Source of the DNA: Pseudomonas sp. PDM04 | Lineage (GTDB): Bacteria; Pseudomonadota; Gammaproteobacteria; Pseudomonadales; Pseudomonadaceae | DNA length: 64,000 bases | Reading direction: 5' to 3' | NCBI RefSeq assembly: GCF_014851765.1 | Contig: NZ_JACVAI010000007.1 | Location: 186,001-250,000 of the forward strand | Shown here: in pieces, positions 44,244 through 51,936 of the stretch | Numbering within the stretch: the stretch's first letter is position 1 | Layout of the letters: the number at the start of each line of letters is the position of its first letter | The notes under the pieces: model-generated | Told to the model about the DNA's origin: nothing | Seen by the model: the letters and a program-made list of their open reading frames with translations, nothing else | Databases searched by the model: none | Program-made: the position numbers and the translations under genes

Positions 44244-45143
44244 GTGAAACTCATCATTGCCGCTATTTATGTTGTCTCCATTGTCTACGTCCACCTGCGT
44301 GGTCGCGTGCGTCACAAATTGGGCCGACAGTTGAGTGATCACTCGTCGTTCCTGGCGCCGATCAACTGTTTCCTTTATCTGTTCTCGAAAAAGCCCAACC
44401 AGCCGTACCTCGATCCGGCCGATTTTCCGGACCTGAGTCCGTTGCAGGCGCATTGGGAAGAAATCCGCGCCGAGGGCCAGAACCTGCTGCGGGCCGGGGA
44501 GATCAAGCGGTCGAACCAGTACGACGATGTCGGCTTCAACTCGTTCTTCAAGACCGGCTGGAAGCGTTTCTACCTCAAGTGGTACGGCGACAGCCATCCT
44601 TCGGCGATGAAGCTCTGCCCGCGCACCACTGAACTGGTGCAGGGCATCGGTTCGATCAAGGCTGCGATGTTTGCCGAGTTGCCGCCCGGTTCCAAACTGG
44701 TGCGTCATCGCGATCCGTATGCCGGTTCGTACCGTTATCACCTGGGCCTGGAGACGCCGAACGACGCGGGTTGCTACATCAACGTCGATGGCGAGAGCTA
44801 TCACTGGCGCGATGGCGAAGCGGTGATGTTCGACGAAACCTTCATTCATTACGCGGAAAACACCACCGACCAGAACCGTATCATCCTGTTCTGCGACATC
44901 GAGCGGCCGATGAAGTACCGCTGGGCGGCGGCATTCAACAGCTGGTTCAGCCGCAACGTGATGTCGGCCGCCGGTGCGCCCAACGATGTGGGGGACCGCA
45001 CCGGTGCCCTCAACCGCCTGTTTGCCCGGATCTACAAGGTCCGCCTGCGCGGCAAGGCGTTGAAGAAACGAAACCGCAAGCTGTATTACCTGGAGAAGTG
45101 GGCGATTTTTGCTGGCTTGCTGGCGGTGTTTGTACTGATCTGA
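44244..45143 (+). CDS. lpxO: Lipid A 2-hydroxylase LpxO
   Basis: 299 residues from a GTG at 44244, where the known family N-terminus (V/M-K-L-I-I-A-A-I-Y-V-V-S-I) begins. An N-terminal membrane anchor is followed by an Fe(II)/2-oxoglutarate hydroxylase domain with H-R-D-P-Y-A-G-S-Y-R-Y-H and V-M-F-D-E-T-F-I-H-Y-A-E-N-T. A C-terminal hydrophobic helix ends the protein. It adds a 2-hydroxyl to a secondary acyl chain of lipid A at the inner membrane. The start has no good Shine-Dalgarno sequence. Confidence 0.9.
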   Translation: MKLIIAAIYVVSIVYVHLRGRVRHKLGRQLSDHSSFLAPINCFLYLFSKKPNQPYLDPADFPDLSPLQAHWEEIRAEGQNLLRAGEIKRSNQYDDVGFNSFFKTGWKRFYLKWYGDSHPSAMKLCPRTTELVQGIGSIKAAMFAELPPGSKLVRHRDPYAGSYRYHLGLETPNDAGCYINVDGESYHWRDGEAVMFDETFIHYAENTTDQNRIILFCDIERPMKYRWAAAFNSWFSRNVMSAAGAPNDVGDRTGALNRLFARIYKVRLRGKALKKRNRKLYYLEKWAIFAGLLAVFVLI

Positions 45144-45162
45144 TTGTGCGTTGTGGCTGAAT

Positions 45163-45312
45163 GCGCTATCGCGAGCGGGCTCGCTCCCACAGGGGAAGAT
45201 GGTCTACCGCTGTAGGAGCGAGCTTGCTCGCGATGGTCATCAACGATGACGCGGGGTGTCAGGATGCCTGCGTCGTCTGGGCGCCTTTCGCGAGCAAGCT
45301 CGCTCCTACAGA
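45163..45312. repeat. Single REP plus inverted REP pair
   Basis: One copy lies at about 45165-45192. A pair follows at about 45209-45312: TGTAGGAGCGAGCTTGCTCGCG and its mirror, with TGTAGGAGC ends instead of GTGGGAGC. It fills the gap between convergent lpxO and ku. Confidence 0.78.
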
Positions 45313-45325
45313 AAAGCAGCACCCT

Positions 45326-46195
45326 TCAACCGCTTGACCGTTTGCCGGTTTTTTTGGCGGCCGGCTTGGTCGCGGCTTTTGGTTTCGCCGCCGCTTTGCC
45401 CGGCGCCTTGCCCCCCAGGCTGCGTTTGAGCAACTCGGTCAAGTCGATCACGTCCGCCGTCTTGCGCTCTTCCTCGCCGGTCGCCGTCTCCACGTCCTCG
45501 ATCTTGCCTTCATGGGCCTTCTTCTCGACCAGCGCCATGATCTTGTCTTCGAAGCTGTCGCGGTAGTCCTCGGGGCTCCAGTCACCGCTCATGTCCTGCA
45601 CCAGACGCTTGGCCATGTCCAGTTCACCCTTGGCCAGCGTCGGCTTGGTCACCTCGCTGCCCAGTTCGAGCGTGTCGAGGCTGCGCACTTCCGCCGGCCA
45701 GCGCAGCATCACCAGGACCATCGCCGACTCCAGTGGCATCAGCGCGGCCAGGTGCTGACGGGTATGCAGGACCACATGGGCGAGGGCGACCTTGTTGGTC
45801 TTGGTCAGGGTTTCACGCAACAGCGCGTACACCTTGCCGCCGCGTTTATCCGGCGCGAGGTAGTAGGGTGTGTCGATGTTCTGCAGCGGGATCTGTTCAC
45901 TGTCGACGAAGGAAAAAATGTCGATGGTCTGCGTCGACAGCGGATGCGCTGATTTGATTTCCTCTTCGCTGAGCACCACGTAGCGACCCTTCTCGTACTG
46001 CACGCCTTTAACGATGTGTTCCTTGGTCACTTCCTTTCCGGTCACCTTGTTGACCCGCTTGTAGCCCACCGGGTCCATGCTGCGGCTGTCGAGCCAGTCG
46101 AAATCCACCCCTTGGGAAGACGTCGCCGAGACCAGCGCCACAGGGATATGCACCAGCCCGAAACTGATTGCGCCTTTCCAGATTGCCCGTGCCAT
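45326..46195 (-). CDS. ku: Ku-type DNA end-binding protein
   Basis: 289 residues. It starts M-A-R-A-I-W-K-G-A-I-S-F-G-L-V-H-I-P-V and has the bacterial Ku core (Y-Y-L-A-P-D-K-R-G-G-K-V-Y-A-L-L, M-L-R-W-P-A-E-V-R). The C-terminal tail has alternating Lys, Ala and Pro, which in other species helps DNA threading. Ku homodimers recruit LigD for end joining. No ligD gene is in the window. Confidence 0.93.
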   Translation of the reverse strand: MARAIWKGAISFGLVHIPVALVSATSSQGVDFDWLDSRSMDPVGYKRVNKVTGKEVTKEHIVKGVQYEKGRYVVLSEEEIKSAHPLSTQTIDIFSFVDSEQIPLQNIDTPYYLAPDKRGGKVYALLRETLTKTNKVALAHVVLHTRQHLAALMPLESAMVLVMLRWPAEVRSLDTLELGSEVTKPTLAKGELDMAKRLVQDMSGDWSPEDYRDSFEDKIMALVEKKAHEGKIEDVETATGEEERKTADVIDLTELLKRSLGGKAPGKAAAKPKAATKPAAKKTGKRSSG

Positions 46196-46380
46196 GGTCG
46201 TCTACTCGCGAGTGATGATCAGGTGACCTGCCTTGCGACGCAAAAGTTTCAGCGGCGTGCAGCCCGCTCCGGCCGTGGGCTCAACTTCGTGTTACATCTT
46301 GGCGGAGCGGTTTTGATTAACAAATCCGAACCCTGGGCGTAGCGTGCAATCGAAGGCTCTATCACCTGGAGAGGCAGCCT

Positions 46381-46731
46381 ATGAAACGATTGGCGCTAGG
46401 CATTTTTACGATGGCATTGAGTGGCGTGCTGAGCCATCTCGCTCTGGCTGAAACCCCGTCGCCCGCCAACCCCTTGCTGCTGGCGCAAAGCCCGACCGGT
46501 GCCGCCAGCAATCCTTACAACAGCCCGATTCGCCGGGCCAATCCCAACAGCATGCAAGGCACGCAGCCCAGCGCTCCGGCGATTCGCGGACCCAATACCG
46601 TGCCGGTGCCAAGGCCACCGACGCTGGACAATGGTGGCATTGGCAACCGCTATCCCCAGGATCGGACGGCGCCTGCCAGCCCACCCAAGTTCATCCCCAA
46701 CCCTCCGTCCCGCGATGCGAACACCCGTTAA
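46381..46731 (+). CDS. Small exported proline/asparagine-rich protein
   Basis: 116 residues. Signal peptide to about residue 23 (S-H-L-A-L-A), then a low-complexity, probably unstructured part rich in Pro, Asn, Ser and Thr (P-V-P-R-P-P-T, F-I-P-N-P-P-S). AGAGG lies upstream. No domain recognised. It is 51 bases before the sugar dehydrogenase gene and may share its transcript. Confidence 0.68.
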   Translation: MKRLALGIFTMALSGVLSHLALAETPSPANPLLLAQSPTGAASNPYNSPIRRANPNSMQGTQPSAPAIRGPNTVPVPRPPTLDNGGIGNRYPQDRTAPASPPKFIPNPPSRDANTR

Positions 46732-46782
46732 GCGGTGGTACGCCCCGGCAGTCAGCCGTCCAAACGACATAAGGAATCGTGC

Positions 46783-47934
46783 ATGTTGCGTAAAACCCTC
46801 CTGGCCACCTTCTGTGCCAGCGCATTGATTGGCGCCGTCATGCCAGCGTTCGCCGCACCCGCTCAGGAACTGAAAAGCGAGCAGGGCACCCTCGAAGTCA
46901 CCCCGGTGGTCAAGGGTCTGGACCATCCCTGGGCCTTGGCGTTTCTGCCGGATCAGAAGGGCATGCTGATCACCGAGAAGTCCGGCAACCTGCGCGTGGT
47001 CAGCACCGAGGGCAAGCTGTCGGCGCCGATCAGCGGTGTGCCGCAGGTCTGGGCCAGAAGTCAGGGCGGATTGCTGGACGTGGTGCTGTCGCCCGACTTC
47101 CAGGAGGATCGCACCGTGTACCTGTCCTACGCCGAAGGCGGGGGAGAAGGGGGCAAGGCCGGCACGGCGGTCGGTCGCGGGCAACTGTCGGAAGACTTGA
47201 CCGCCCTGCGCAATTTCAAGGTGATCTTCCGCCAGGAGCCGAAACTGTCGACCGGCAATCACTTCGGCTCGCGGCTGGTGTTCGACCGCGATGGCTACCT
47301 GTTTATCTCGCTCGGTGAAAACAACGACCGACCCACGGCCCAGGACCTGGACAAACTGCAGGGCAAGATCGTGCGGATCTACCCTGACGGCAAAGTGCCG
47401 GACGACAACCCCTTCGTCGGCCAGTCCGGCGTGCGCCCGGAAATCTGGTCCTATGGCCAGCGCAATCCGCAGGGCATGGCGCTCAATCCGTGGACCGGCG
47501 TGCTCTGGGAAAACGAGCACGGCCCCCAGGGGGGTGATGAACTCAATATCATCGAACGCGGCAAGAATTACGGCTGGCCGCTGGCGACCCATGGCATCAA
47601 CTATTCCGGGCAACCGATCCCCGAGGCCAAGGGCAAGAAAGCCGAAGGCACCCTTGCGCCGCACCACGTCTGGGAAAAATCCCCCGGTTTGAGCGGCATG
47701 GCGTTCTACGATGCAGACCGTTTCAAGCCCTGGCAGCACAACGTCTTTATCGGAGCGCTGGCGACGCAGGAACTGATTCGCTTGCAGTTCGACGGTGACC
47801 GCGTGGTTCACGAAGAGCGCCTGATGGGAGAGCTGAACAAGCGCGTTCGCGATGTGCGGCAGGGGCCGGATGGCTACCTGTACGTGCTGACTGATGAGAG
47901 CGACGGCGTGTTGTACAAGGTCGGTCTGAAGTAA
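46783..47934 (+). CDS. PQQ-dependent sugar dehydrogenase-like protein
   Basis: 383 residues: signal peptide to about residue 24 (A-F-A-A), then a six-bladed propeller of the glucose/sorbosone dehydrogenase family. Visible blocks are L-D-H-P-W-A-L-A-F-L-P, V-F-D-R-D-G-Y-L-F-I-S-L-G-E, W-S-Y-G-Q-R-N-P-Q-G-M-A and N-E-H-G-P-Q-G-G-D-E-L-N. It resembles E. coli YliI, a periplasmic aldose sugar dehydrogenase. AAGGA precedes the ATG at 46783. Confidence 0.9.
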   Translation: MLRKTLLATFCASALIGAVMPAFAAPAQELKSEQGTLEVTPVVKGLDHPWALAFLPDQKGMLITEKSGNLRVVSTEGKLSAPISGVPQVWARSQGGLLDVVLSPDFQEDRTVYLSYAEGGGEGGKAGTAVGRGQLSEDLTALRNFKVIFRQEPKLSTGNHFGSRLVFDRDGYLFISLGENNDRPTAQDLDKLQGKIVRIYPDGKVPDDNPFVGQSGVRPEIWSYGQRNPQGMALNPWTGVLWENEHGPQGGDELNIIERGKNYGWPLATHGINYSGQPIPEAKGKKAEGTLAPHHVWEKSPGLSGMAFYDADRFKPWQHNVFIGALATQELIRLQFDGDRVVHEERLMGELNKRVRDVRQGPDGYLYVLTDESDGVLYKVGLK

Positions 47935-47949
47935 TCGTCCCGACCCGAG

Positions 47950-47983
47950 CCCTGTCGCCGCAGGCAGGCCTGCGGCGACAGGG
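47950..47983. terminator. Long perfect hairpin between convergent genes
   Basis: CCTGTCGCCGCAGG pairs with CCTGCGGCGACAGG around a short loop, between the sugar dehydrogenase and the GNAT-C39 gene. No T-run, so possibly a Rho-independent terminator of weak type. Confidence 0.65.
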
Positions 47984-47989
47984 GGGCGG

Positions 47990-49093
47990 TCAATCGTTCT
48001 CAGTGCGGTAGAGCACCACCGCCGCCCGCAATTTGCCGCGTCCGAAGCTGCACATCTTCTGGAACTCGGCCTGGCTGACCGGCAAATGCTGGCAATCCAT
48101 GGGCTGACGATGCTGGCTATGATCCACATCGGGGTCGTGCAGGTAGACGAATTCTTCGTCGCAATCGGTAACGACCACCCAGTGGGGCGATTTCGAGCGG
48201 GTCAGCCGGTAGCTGCTGATCAGCACCAGCGGCTGGCCGCCATCGGCGAGCAGGCGTGGCAGGTCCAGCGGGACGCCTATCAACTGTTCGACAGGTGTCA
48301 CGTTCAACTGGGCCATGAACTCATCGTGCACCAGGCGCATGACGTCTTTTTTATGCGCGTCGCGCACACCTTCGAGAAACAACGGCCCGGCCATGCTGAC
48401 TTGCAGCTGCACCCGGAAGCCACGCCGCGCGGCTGCAAGCGCCAGGCCCTGCGGGCTGCACCCGCCATGGCCCGAGGTCATGAACACGGTGGTTGCCTCG
48501 CGCCAGATCTGCAGCTCTTCTCGTCGCTCCAGCACGCGGGCAGCCTGCAATGCGCCCATGGCCATCAACAGGCATGCCGGGCCACAGGTGAAATCGGTGG
48601 TCTGCCCGTACCAGGGCACCTTGATGTTGCGCGAATCGCGGTGCTCAAGGATGCGCTTCTCCAGGCGCAACGCGTCGGCGTGGTCCTGGTAGTAGTCGTG
48701 GATCAGGGCGAAGCGTCGATACCCATTGCGTTCATACAGGGCAATCGCCGCCGGGTTATCGATGCGCACTTCCAGTCGCAAGTACGCGCAGTCATGGGCC
48801 AGGGCGCAGGCTTCGATGCGTTCGAGCAACTGTTTGCCCAACCCGCTGCCGCGGGCCTGTTCGGCGATAGCCAGCGAGTACAGGCGGGCCAGCGATGTGC
48901 CGCGATGAAACAGCACCACGGCGTAACCCAGCAATTGCCCGTGCCGGTCAGCCACCCAGAGCTGCCCATGGGCGCGGTTGATCATCCACTGAAAGCTGCG
49001 ACTGGTGAGCCGGTCCGTGGTGAAGCATTGCTGTTCAAGGGCCAGCAGTTCAGGTAAATCCTCAACTACCGCCAGGCGAAAGACAGTATTCAT
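47990..49093 (-). CDS. GNAT acetyltransferase fused to C39-like peptidase
   Basis: 367 residues. Residues 1-150 form a RimI-like GNAT domain (Y-S-L-A-I-A-E-Q-A-R-G-S-G-L-G at 72-86, N-P-A-A-I-A-L-Y-E-R-N-G-Y at 113-125). Residues 155-367 form a C39-like peptidase domain with Cys170 (T-D-F-T-C-G-P-A-C), His304 (S-P-H-W-V-V-V-T-D) and Asp320 (Y-L-H-D-P-D). It stands divergent to a RimK-like ATP-grasp ligase, an arrangement I recall from genomic surveys of predicted peptide-modifying systems. The acetyl acceptor and the peptide cleaved are unknown. Confidence 0.85.
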   Translation of the reverse strand: MNTVFRLAVVEDLPELLALEQQCFTTDRLTSRSFQWMINRAHGQLWVADRHGQLLGYAVVLFHRGTSLARLYSLAIAEQARGSGLGKQLLERIEACALAHDCAYLRLEVRIDNPAAIALYERNGYRRFALIHDYYQDHADALRLEKRILEHRDSRNIKVPWYGQTTDFTCGPACLLMAMGALQAARVLERREELQIWREATTVFMTSGHGGCSPQGLALAAARRGFRVQLQVSMAGPLFLEGVRDAHKKDVMRLVHDEFMAQLNVTPVEQLIGVPLDLPRLLADGGQPLVLISSYRLTRSKSPHWVVVTDCDEEFVYLHDPDVDHSQHRQPMDCQHLPVSQAEFQKMCSFGRGKLRAAVVLYRTEND

Positions 49094-49185
49094 ATGACCG
49101 CCGTAAAAGTTGCGTAACGAAACGGGACTTTCGAAAAAGTTCGTGCTTAATAGAAAAGGTCTTGTTCTCCAACGGATCAATCTCT

Positions 49186-50760
49186 ATGTCAGCGGTACAG
49201 GGTCATTGGCGCGAAGTATCCGAGCAAAGTTTAGCGGCGGCAACTTATTTAAATGCGGGTGTCAGAACTTCCAGTCAGTTGATAATCATCGTCGAACGCA
49301 AGGAAGATTGGGCGTCCTATTTTCCCAGCGAAGACATCGTCAGCGCCCAGGAATACCTTGAGCAAACACGCGGGAACGAGCAGGGCAAGCGGGTTCAGGT
49401 CATCAACCTGTGCCGCAGCTACAAGTACCTGGGGCACGGCTATTACTGCTCGCTGCTGGCCGAAGCGCGAGGGCACAAGGTCATTCCGTCGGTGCGTACC
49501 ATCAGTGAATTGACCCGCAAGTCGTTGTACGGCCTCGCCCTGGACGACCTGGACAAAACCCTGGAAAAGGCCCTCAGTCATCATCTTTACAGTGACACCG
49601 AAGGCTTTACCCTGACGCTTTACTTTGGCCAGACCCATATAGAACCGCTGCAGGATCTGGCGCGGCAGTTATTTGAAGTGTTCGCCTGTCCGATATTGCT
49701 GGTTGACTTTCGTCGAACTAACGGTTGGCACATCGAGGGCATAAAGTCAGGCGCCCTGCATAAGTTGAGGGAAGATCAGGAAGATCAGTTCGCCCACTCG
49801 CTCGACAGTTTCAGTCGCAAGATCTGGCGCCTGCCGCGTTCACGACGGGTGGCCCGTTACGACCTGGCGATCCTGCACGACCCGCAGGAAGCGCTGCCGC
49901 CTTCCAACCCCGCAGCGTTGGACAATTTCGTTCGTGTCGGCAAGACACTGGGCATTGATGTCGAGCTGATCGAGCGCAAGGACTATGCGCGCATCGCCGA
50001 ATACGACGGTCTGCTGATCCGTGAGACGACCAGTGTCGACAACCACACCTACCGATTTGCCAAGAAAGCCGAGAGCGAAGGGCTGGTGGTGATGGATGAT
50101 CCGACCTCGATCCTGCGCTGTACCAACAAGGTCTACCTCACCGACCTGCTCAAGAGCCATCAGTTGGGCATGCCGGCCACCGAAATCCTCTACAAGGAAC
50201 GACCGCAGGACTTTGAACGTGTGGGCGAGCGCCTGGGTTTCCCATTGGTGTTGAAGATCCCCGACGGCTGTTTCTCCCGGGGAGTGATCAAGGTGGAAAG
50301 CCAGCAGGCCCTGCTTGAGGCGACCGCCGAATTGTTCGAACACTCGGTGCTGTTGCTGGCTCAGGAGTTTTTCTACACCGAATACGACTGGCGGATTGGC
50401 GTGCTCAATCGCAAACCGATCTTTGCCTGTCAGTACTTCATGTCCAAGGGCCATTGGCAAATCTACAACCACAAGGCCAAGGGTCAGGACATCAACGGCG
50501 AATGCCGCACCCTGGCGGTCCACGAAGCACCGCGGGCCGTGGTGGAGCTGGCGGTGAAGACCGCGAATCTCATCGGCGACGGCCTCTATGGCGTGGACCT
50601 CAAACAGTCCGGCGACAAGGTGGTGGTGATCGAAGTCAACGACAACCCGAACATGGACGCCGGCATCGAGGACGCCTATTTGCAGGACGACTTGTACTCG
50701 CTGGTGCTTGAGGAGTTCGTGCGTCGGCTGGAACTCAAACGTCGCGGCCAGGCCTGGTAA
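49186..50760 (+). CDS. RimK-like ATP-grasp ligase with long N-terminal domain
   Basis: 524 residues. The N-terminal ~200 residues match the RimK-like ATP-grasp N-terminal region (I-I-I-V-E-R-K-E-D-W, N-L-C-R-S-Y-K-Y-L-G-x-G-Y-Y-C-S-L-L-A-E-A-R-G-H-K-V-I-P). The ATP-grasp core covers about 285-515, with L-K-I-P-D-G-C-F-S-R-G-V-I-K-V as the ATP loop and V-I-E-V-N-D-N-P-N (Glu483, Asn485) as metal ligands. Relatives join amino acids, often glutamate, to proteins or peptides. The ATG at 49186 is chosen over an in-frame TTG at 49162; neither has a strong ribosome-binding site. The CorA-like gene follows after 7 bases. Confidence 0.87.
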   Translation: MSAVQGHWREVSEQSLAAATYLNAGVRTSSQLIIIVERKEDWASYFPSEDIVSAQEYLEQTRGNEQGKRVQVINLCRSYKYLGHGYYCSLLAEARGHKVIPSVRTISELTRKSLYGLALDDLDKTLEKALSHHLYSDTEGFTLTLYFGQTHIEPLQDLARQLFEVFACPILLVDFRRTNGWHIEGIKSGALHKLREDQEDQFAHSLDSFSRKIWRLPRSRRVARYDLAILHDPQEALPPSNPAALDNFVRVGKTLGIDVELIERKDYARIAEYDGLLIRETTSVDNHTYRFAKKAESEGLVVMDDPTSILRCTNKVYLTDLLKSHQLGMPATEILYKERPQDFERVGERLGFPLVLKIPDGCFSRGVIKVESQQALLEATAELFEHSVLLLAQEFFYTEYDWRIGVLNRKPIFACQYFMSKGHWQIYNHKAKGQDINGECRTLAVHEAPRAVVELAVKTANLIGDGLYGVDLKQSGDKVVVIEVNDNPNMDAGIEDAYLQDDLYSLVLEEFVRRLELKRRGQAW

Positions 50761-50767
50761 GCGGCCG

Positions 50768-51691
50768 ATGATCAAGAGCTTTCAACTGAACAACGGGGTG
50801 TTGCAGGCGGTCGAGCGGCTGGACGCTGAAGTCATGCTGTTCAGCAATCCCGATGCCGCCGAGCGTGACCTGCTGCACAGCCATTTCAAGCTCGATGAAC
50901 ACGCGTTGGCCTCGGCCCTGGACCCGGACGAGGTGTCGCGTATCGAGTTTCATCCCGACAATCTGTTTCTGATCTGGAAGCGCCCGGAAAACTATTCCGG
51001 TGCCGATAGCCTGGCCTTTGAAGTGTCGTCCTGCGGCCTGCTGTTCTGTGCCCAGCGTCTGTTGGTGATCGCCACCGACGATTCGCCGCTGCACGGTCTC
51101 GGCACCCGGCAACGTCTGAATACGCCACTGGATGTGCTGCTGGACCTGCTGTTCAACAACATCCATCACTACCTGGGCCACCTCAAGGTGATCAAGCTGG
51201 TTGCGCGCGAGTTGCAGCAGAAATTCAACCGCTCGATGCAGAACCAGCACCTGATCCAGATGTTCAATCTCAGCGAGAGCCTGATCTATTACATCAATGC
51301 GATCCACAGCAACGGCGCGGTCCTGACCCGTTTGCGCAACCACGCGGAAAAACAGCGCTTCAGCGCCGAGGCCATCAGCCTGATCGACGACCTGATCATC
51401 GAAAACAACCAGTGTTACAAGCAGGCGGAAATCTATTCCACGGTGTTCTCCGGGTTGATCGAGGCCCGTGGCAACCTGATGAACAACAGCATGAACAACC
51501 TGCTGCGCAAACTGACCCTGATCAACGTGGTGTTCCTGCCGCTGAACCTGATCGCGAGCATCGGCGGCATGTCCGAATTCAGCATGATGACCGCCGGCAC
51601 GCCGTGGTGGGTGTCGTACCCGTTGTTCCTCAGCGCGATGATGGCAGGCGCCGGAGTGATGGTGCTGGGGCTGCGGAGGCTGGCGAAGTGA
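50768..51691 (+). CDS. CorA-family metal transporter with GMS in place of GMN
   Basis: 307 residues: an acidic N-terminal funnel domain, a long stalk helix (about 150-255) and two C-terminal membrane helices. In CorA channels the loop after helix 1 starts with Tyr-Gly-Met-Asn; here it reads G-G-M-S-E-F (266-271), and the M-P-E-L stretch is replaced by M-M-T-A-G. The Asn is the selectivity filter in CorA, so ion choice may differ (Zn, Ni, Co or Mg). It is closely linked to the ATP-grasp gene, suggesting a functional tie. Confidence 0.83.
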   Translation: MIKSFQLNNGVLQAVERLDAEVMLFSNPDAAERDLLHSHFKLDEHALASALDPDEVSRIEFHPDNLFLIWKRPENYSGADSLAFEVSSCGLLFCAQRLLVIATDDSPLHGLGTRQRLNTPLDVLLDLLFNNIHHYLGHLKVIKLVARELQQKFNRSMQNQHLIQMFNLSESLIYYINAIHSNGAVLTRLRNHAEKQRFSAEAISLIDDLIIENNQCYKQAEIYSTVFSGLIEARGNLMNNSMNNLLRKLTLINVVFLPLNLIASIGGMSEFSMMTAGTPWWVSYPLFLSAMMAGAGVMVLGLRRLAK

Positions 51692-51707
51692 TCTGCCTGC
51701 CAATCTC

Positions 51708-51738
51708 CTGTGGGAGCAGGCTTGCTCGCGAAGGCGAT
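51708..51738. repeat. Single REP copy
   Basis: CTGTGGGAGCAGGCTTGCTCGCGAAGGC, one REP unit after the CorA-like gene. Confidence 0.7.
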
Positions 51739-51751
51739 CTGCAATTGATCA

Positions 51752-51780
51752 TTGACTTGCCCGGCGCGCCCGGCTAATTT
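51752..51780 (+). promoter_or_regulatory. Sigma-70-like promoter for the ilvA leader
   Basis: TTGACT (51752-51757), a 17-base spacer and TAATTT (51775-51780). The start point would fall near 51787, which is the A of the leader peptide ATG. Confidence 0.55.
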
Positions 51781-51786
51781 CCAGCC

Positions 51787-51852
51787 ATGACTTTCACCGT
51801 ACTGCGCTGCCAGCCAAGCATTATTACCGCCATTCCTCATTTGGCGGGCTAG
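51787..51852 (+). CDS. Leader peptide of the ilvA attenuator
   Basis: 21 codons: MTFTVLRCQPSIITAIPHLA-G then TAG. The run Ile-Ile-Thr-Ala-Ile and the Val, Leu and Thr codons before it fit a peptide that senses charged branched-chain and threonyl tRNAs. No Shine-Dalgarno sequence precedes the ATG, and the predicted transcript start coincides with it, so translation may be leaderless. Stalling at the Ile codons (51820-51825) would leave the antiterminator sequence free. Confidence 0.7.
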   Translation: MTFTVLRCQPSIITAIPHLAG

Positions 51853-51894
51853 CTCACGACTGCAGCACCCAACCCGCCCTAGAGGCGGGTTTTC
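51843..51894 (+). terminator. Transcription attenuator upstream of ilvA
   Basis: Terminator stem AACCCGCC (51871-51878) with GGCGGGTT (51884-51891), loop CTAGA, followed by a short T-run. The sequence GGCGGG at 51843-51848, inside the last codons of the leader peptide, can pair instead with CCCGCC (51873-51878) and would prevent the terminator. The geometry matches classical amino-acid attenuation. Confidence 0.72.
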
Positions 51895-51936
51895 ACTTTC
51901 TGTCTCCGGGGTTTTGATCAGCGTCAGGAGACGACC

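Noticed and set aside
46396..48129. 577-codon minus-strand frame across the sugar dehydrogenase gene
   Set aside because: The plus strand encodes a signal peptide and a full propeller family; the minus frame has composition typical of antisense in GC-rich DNA.
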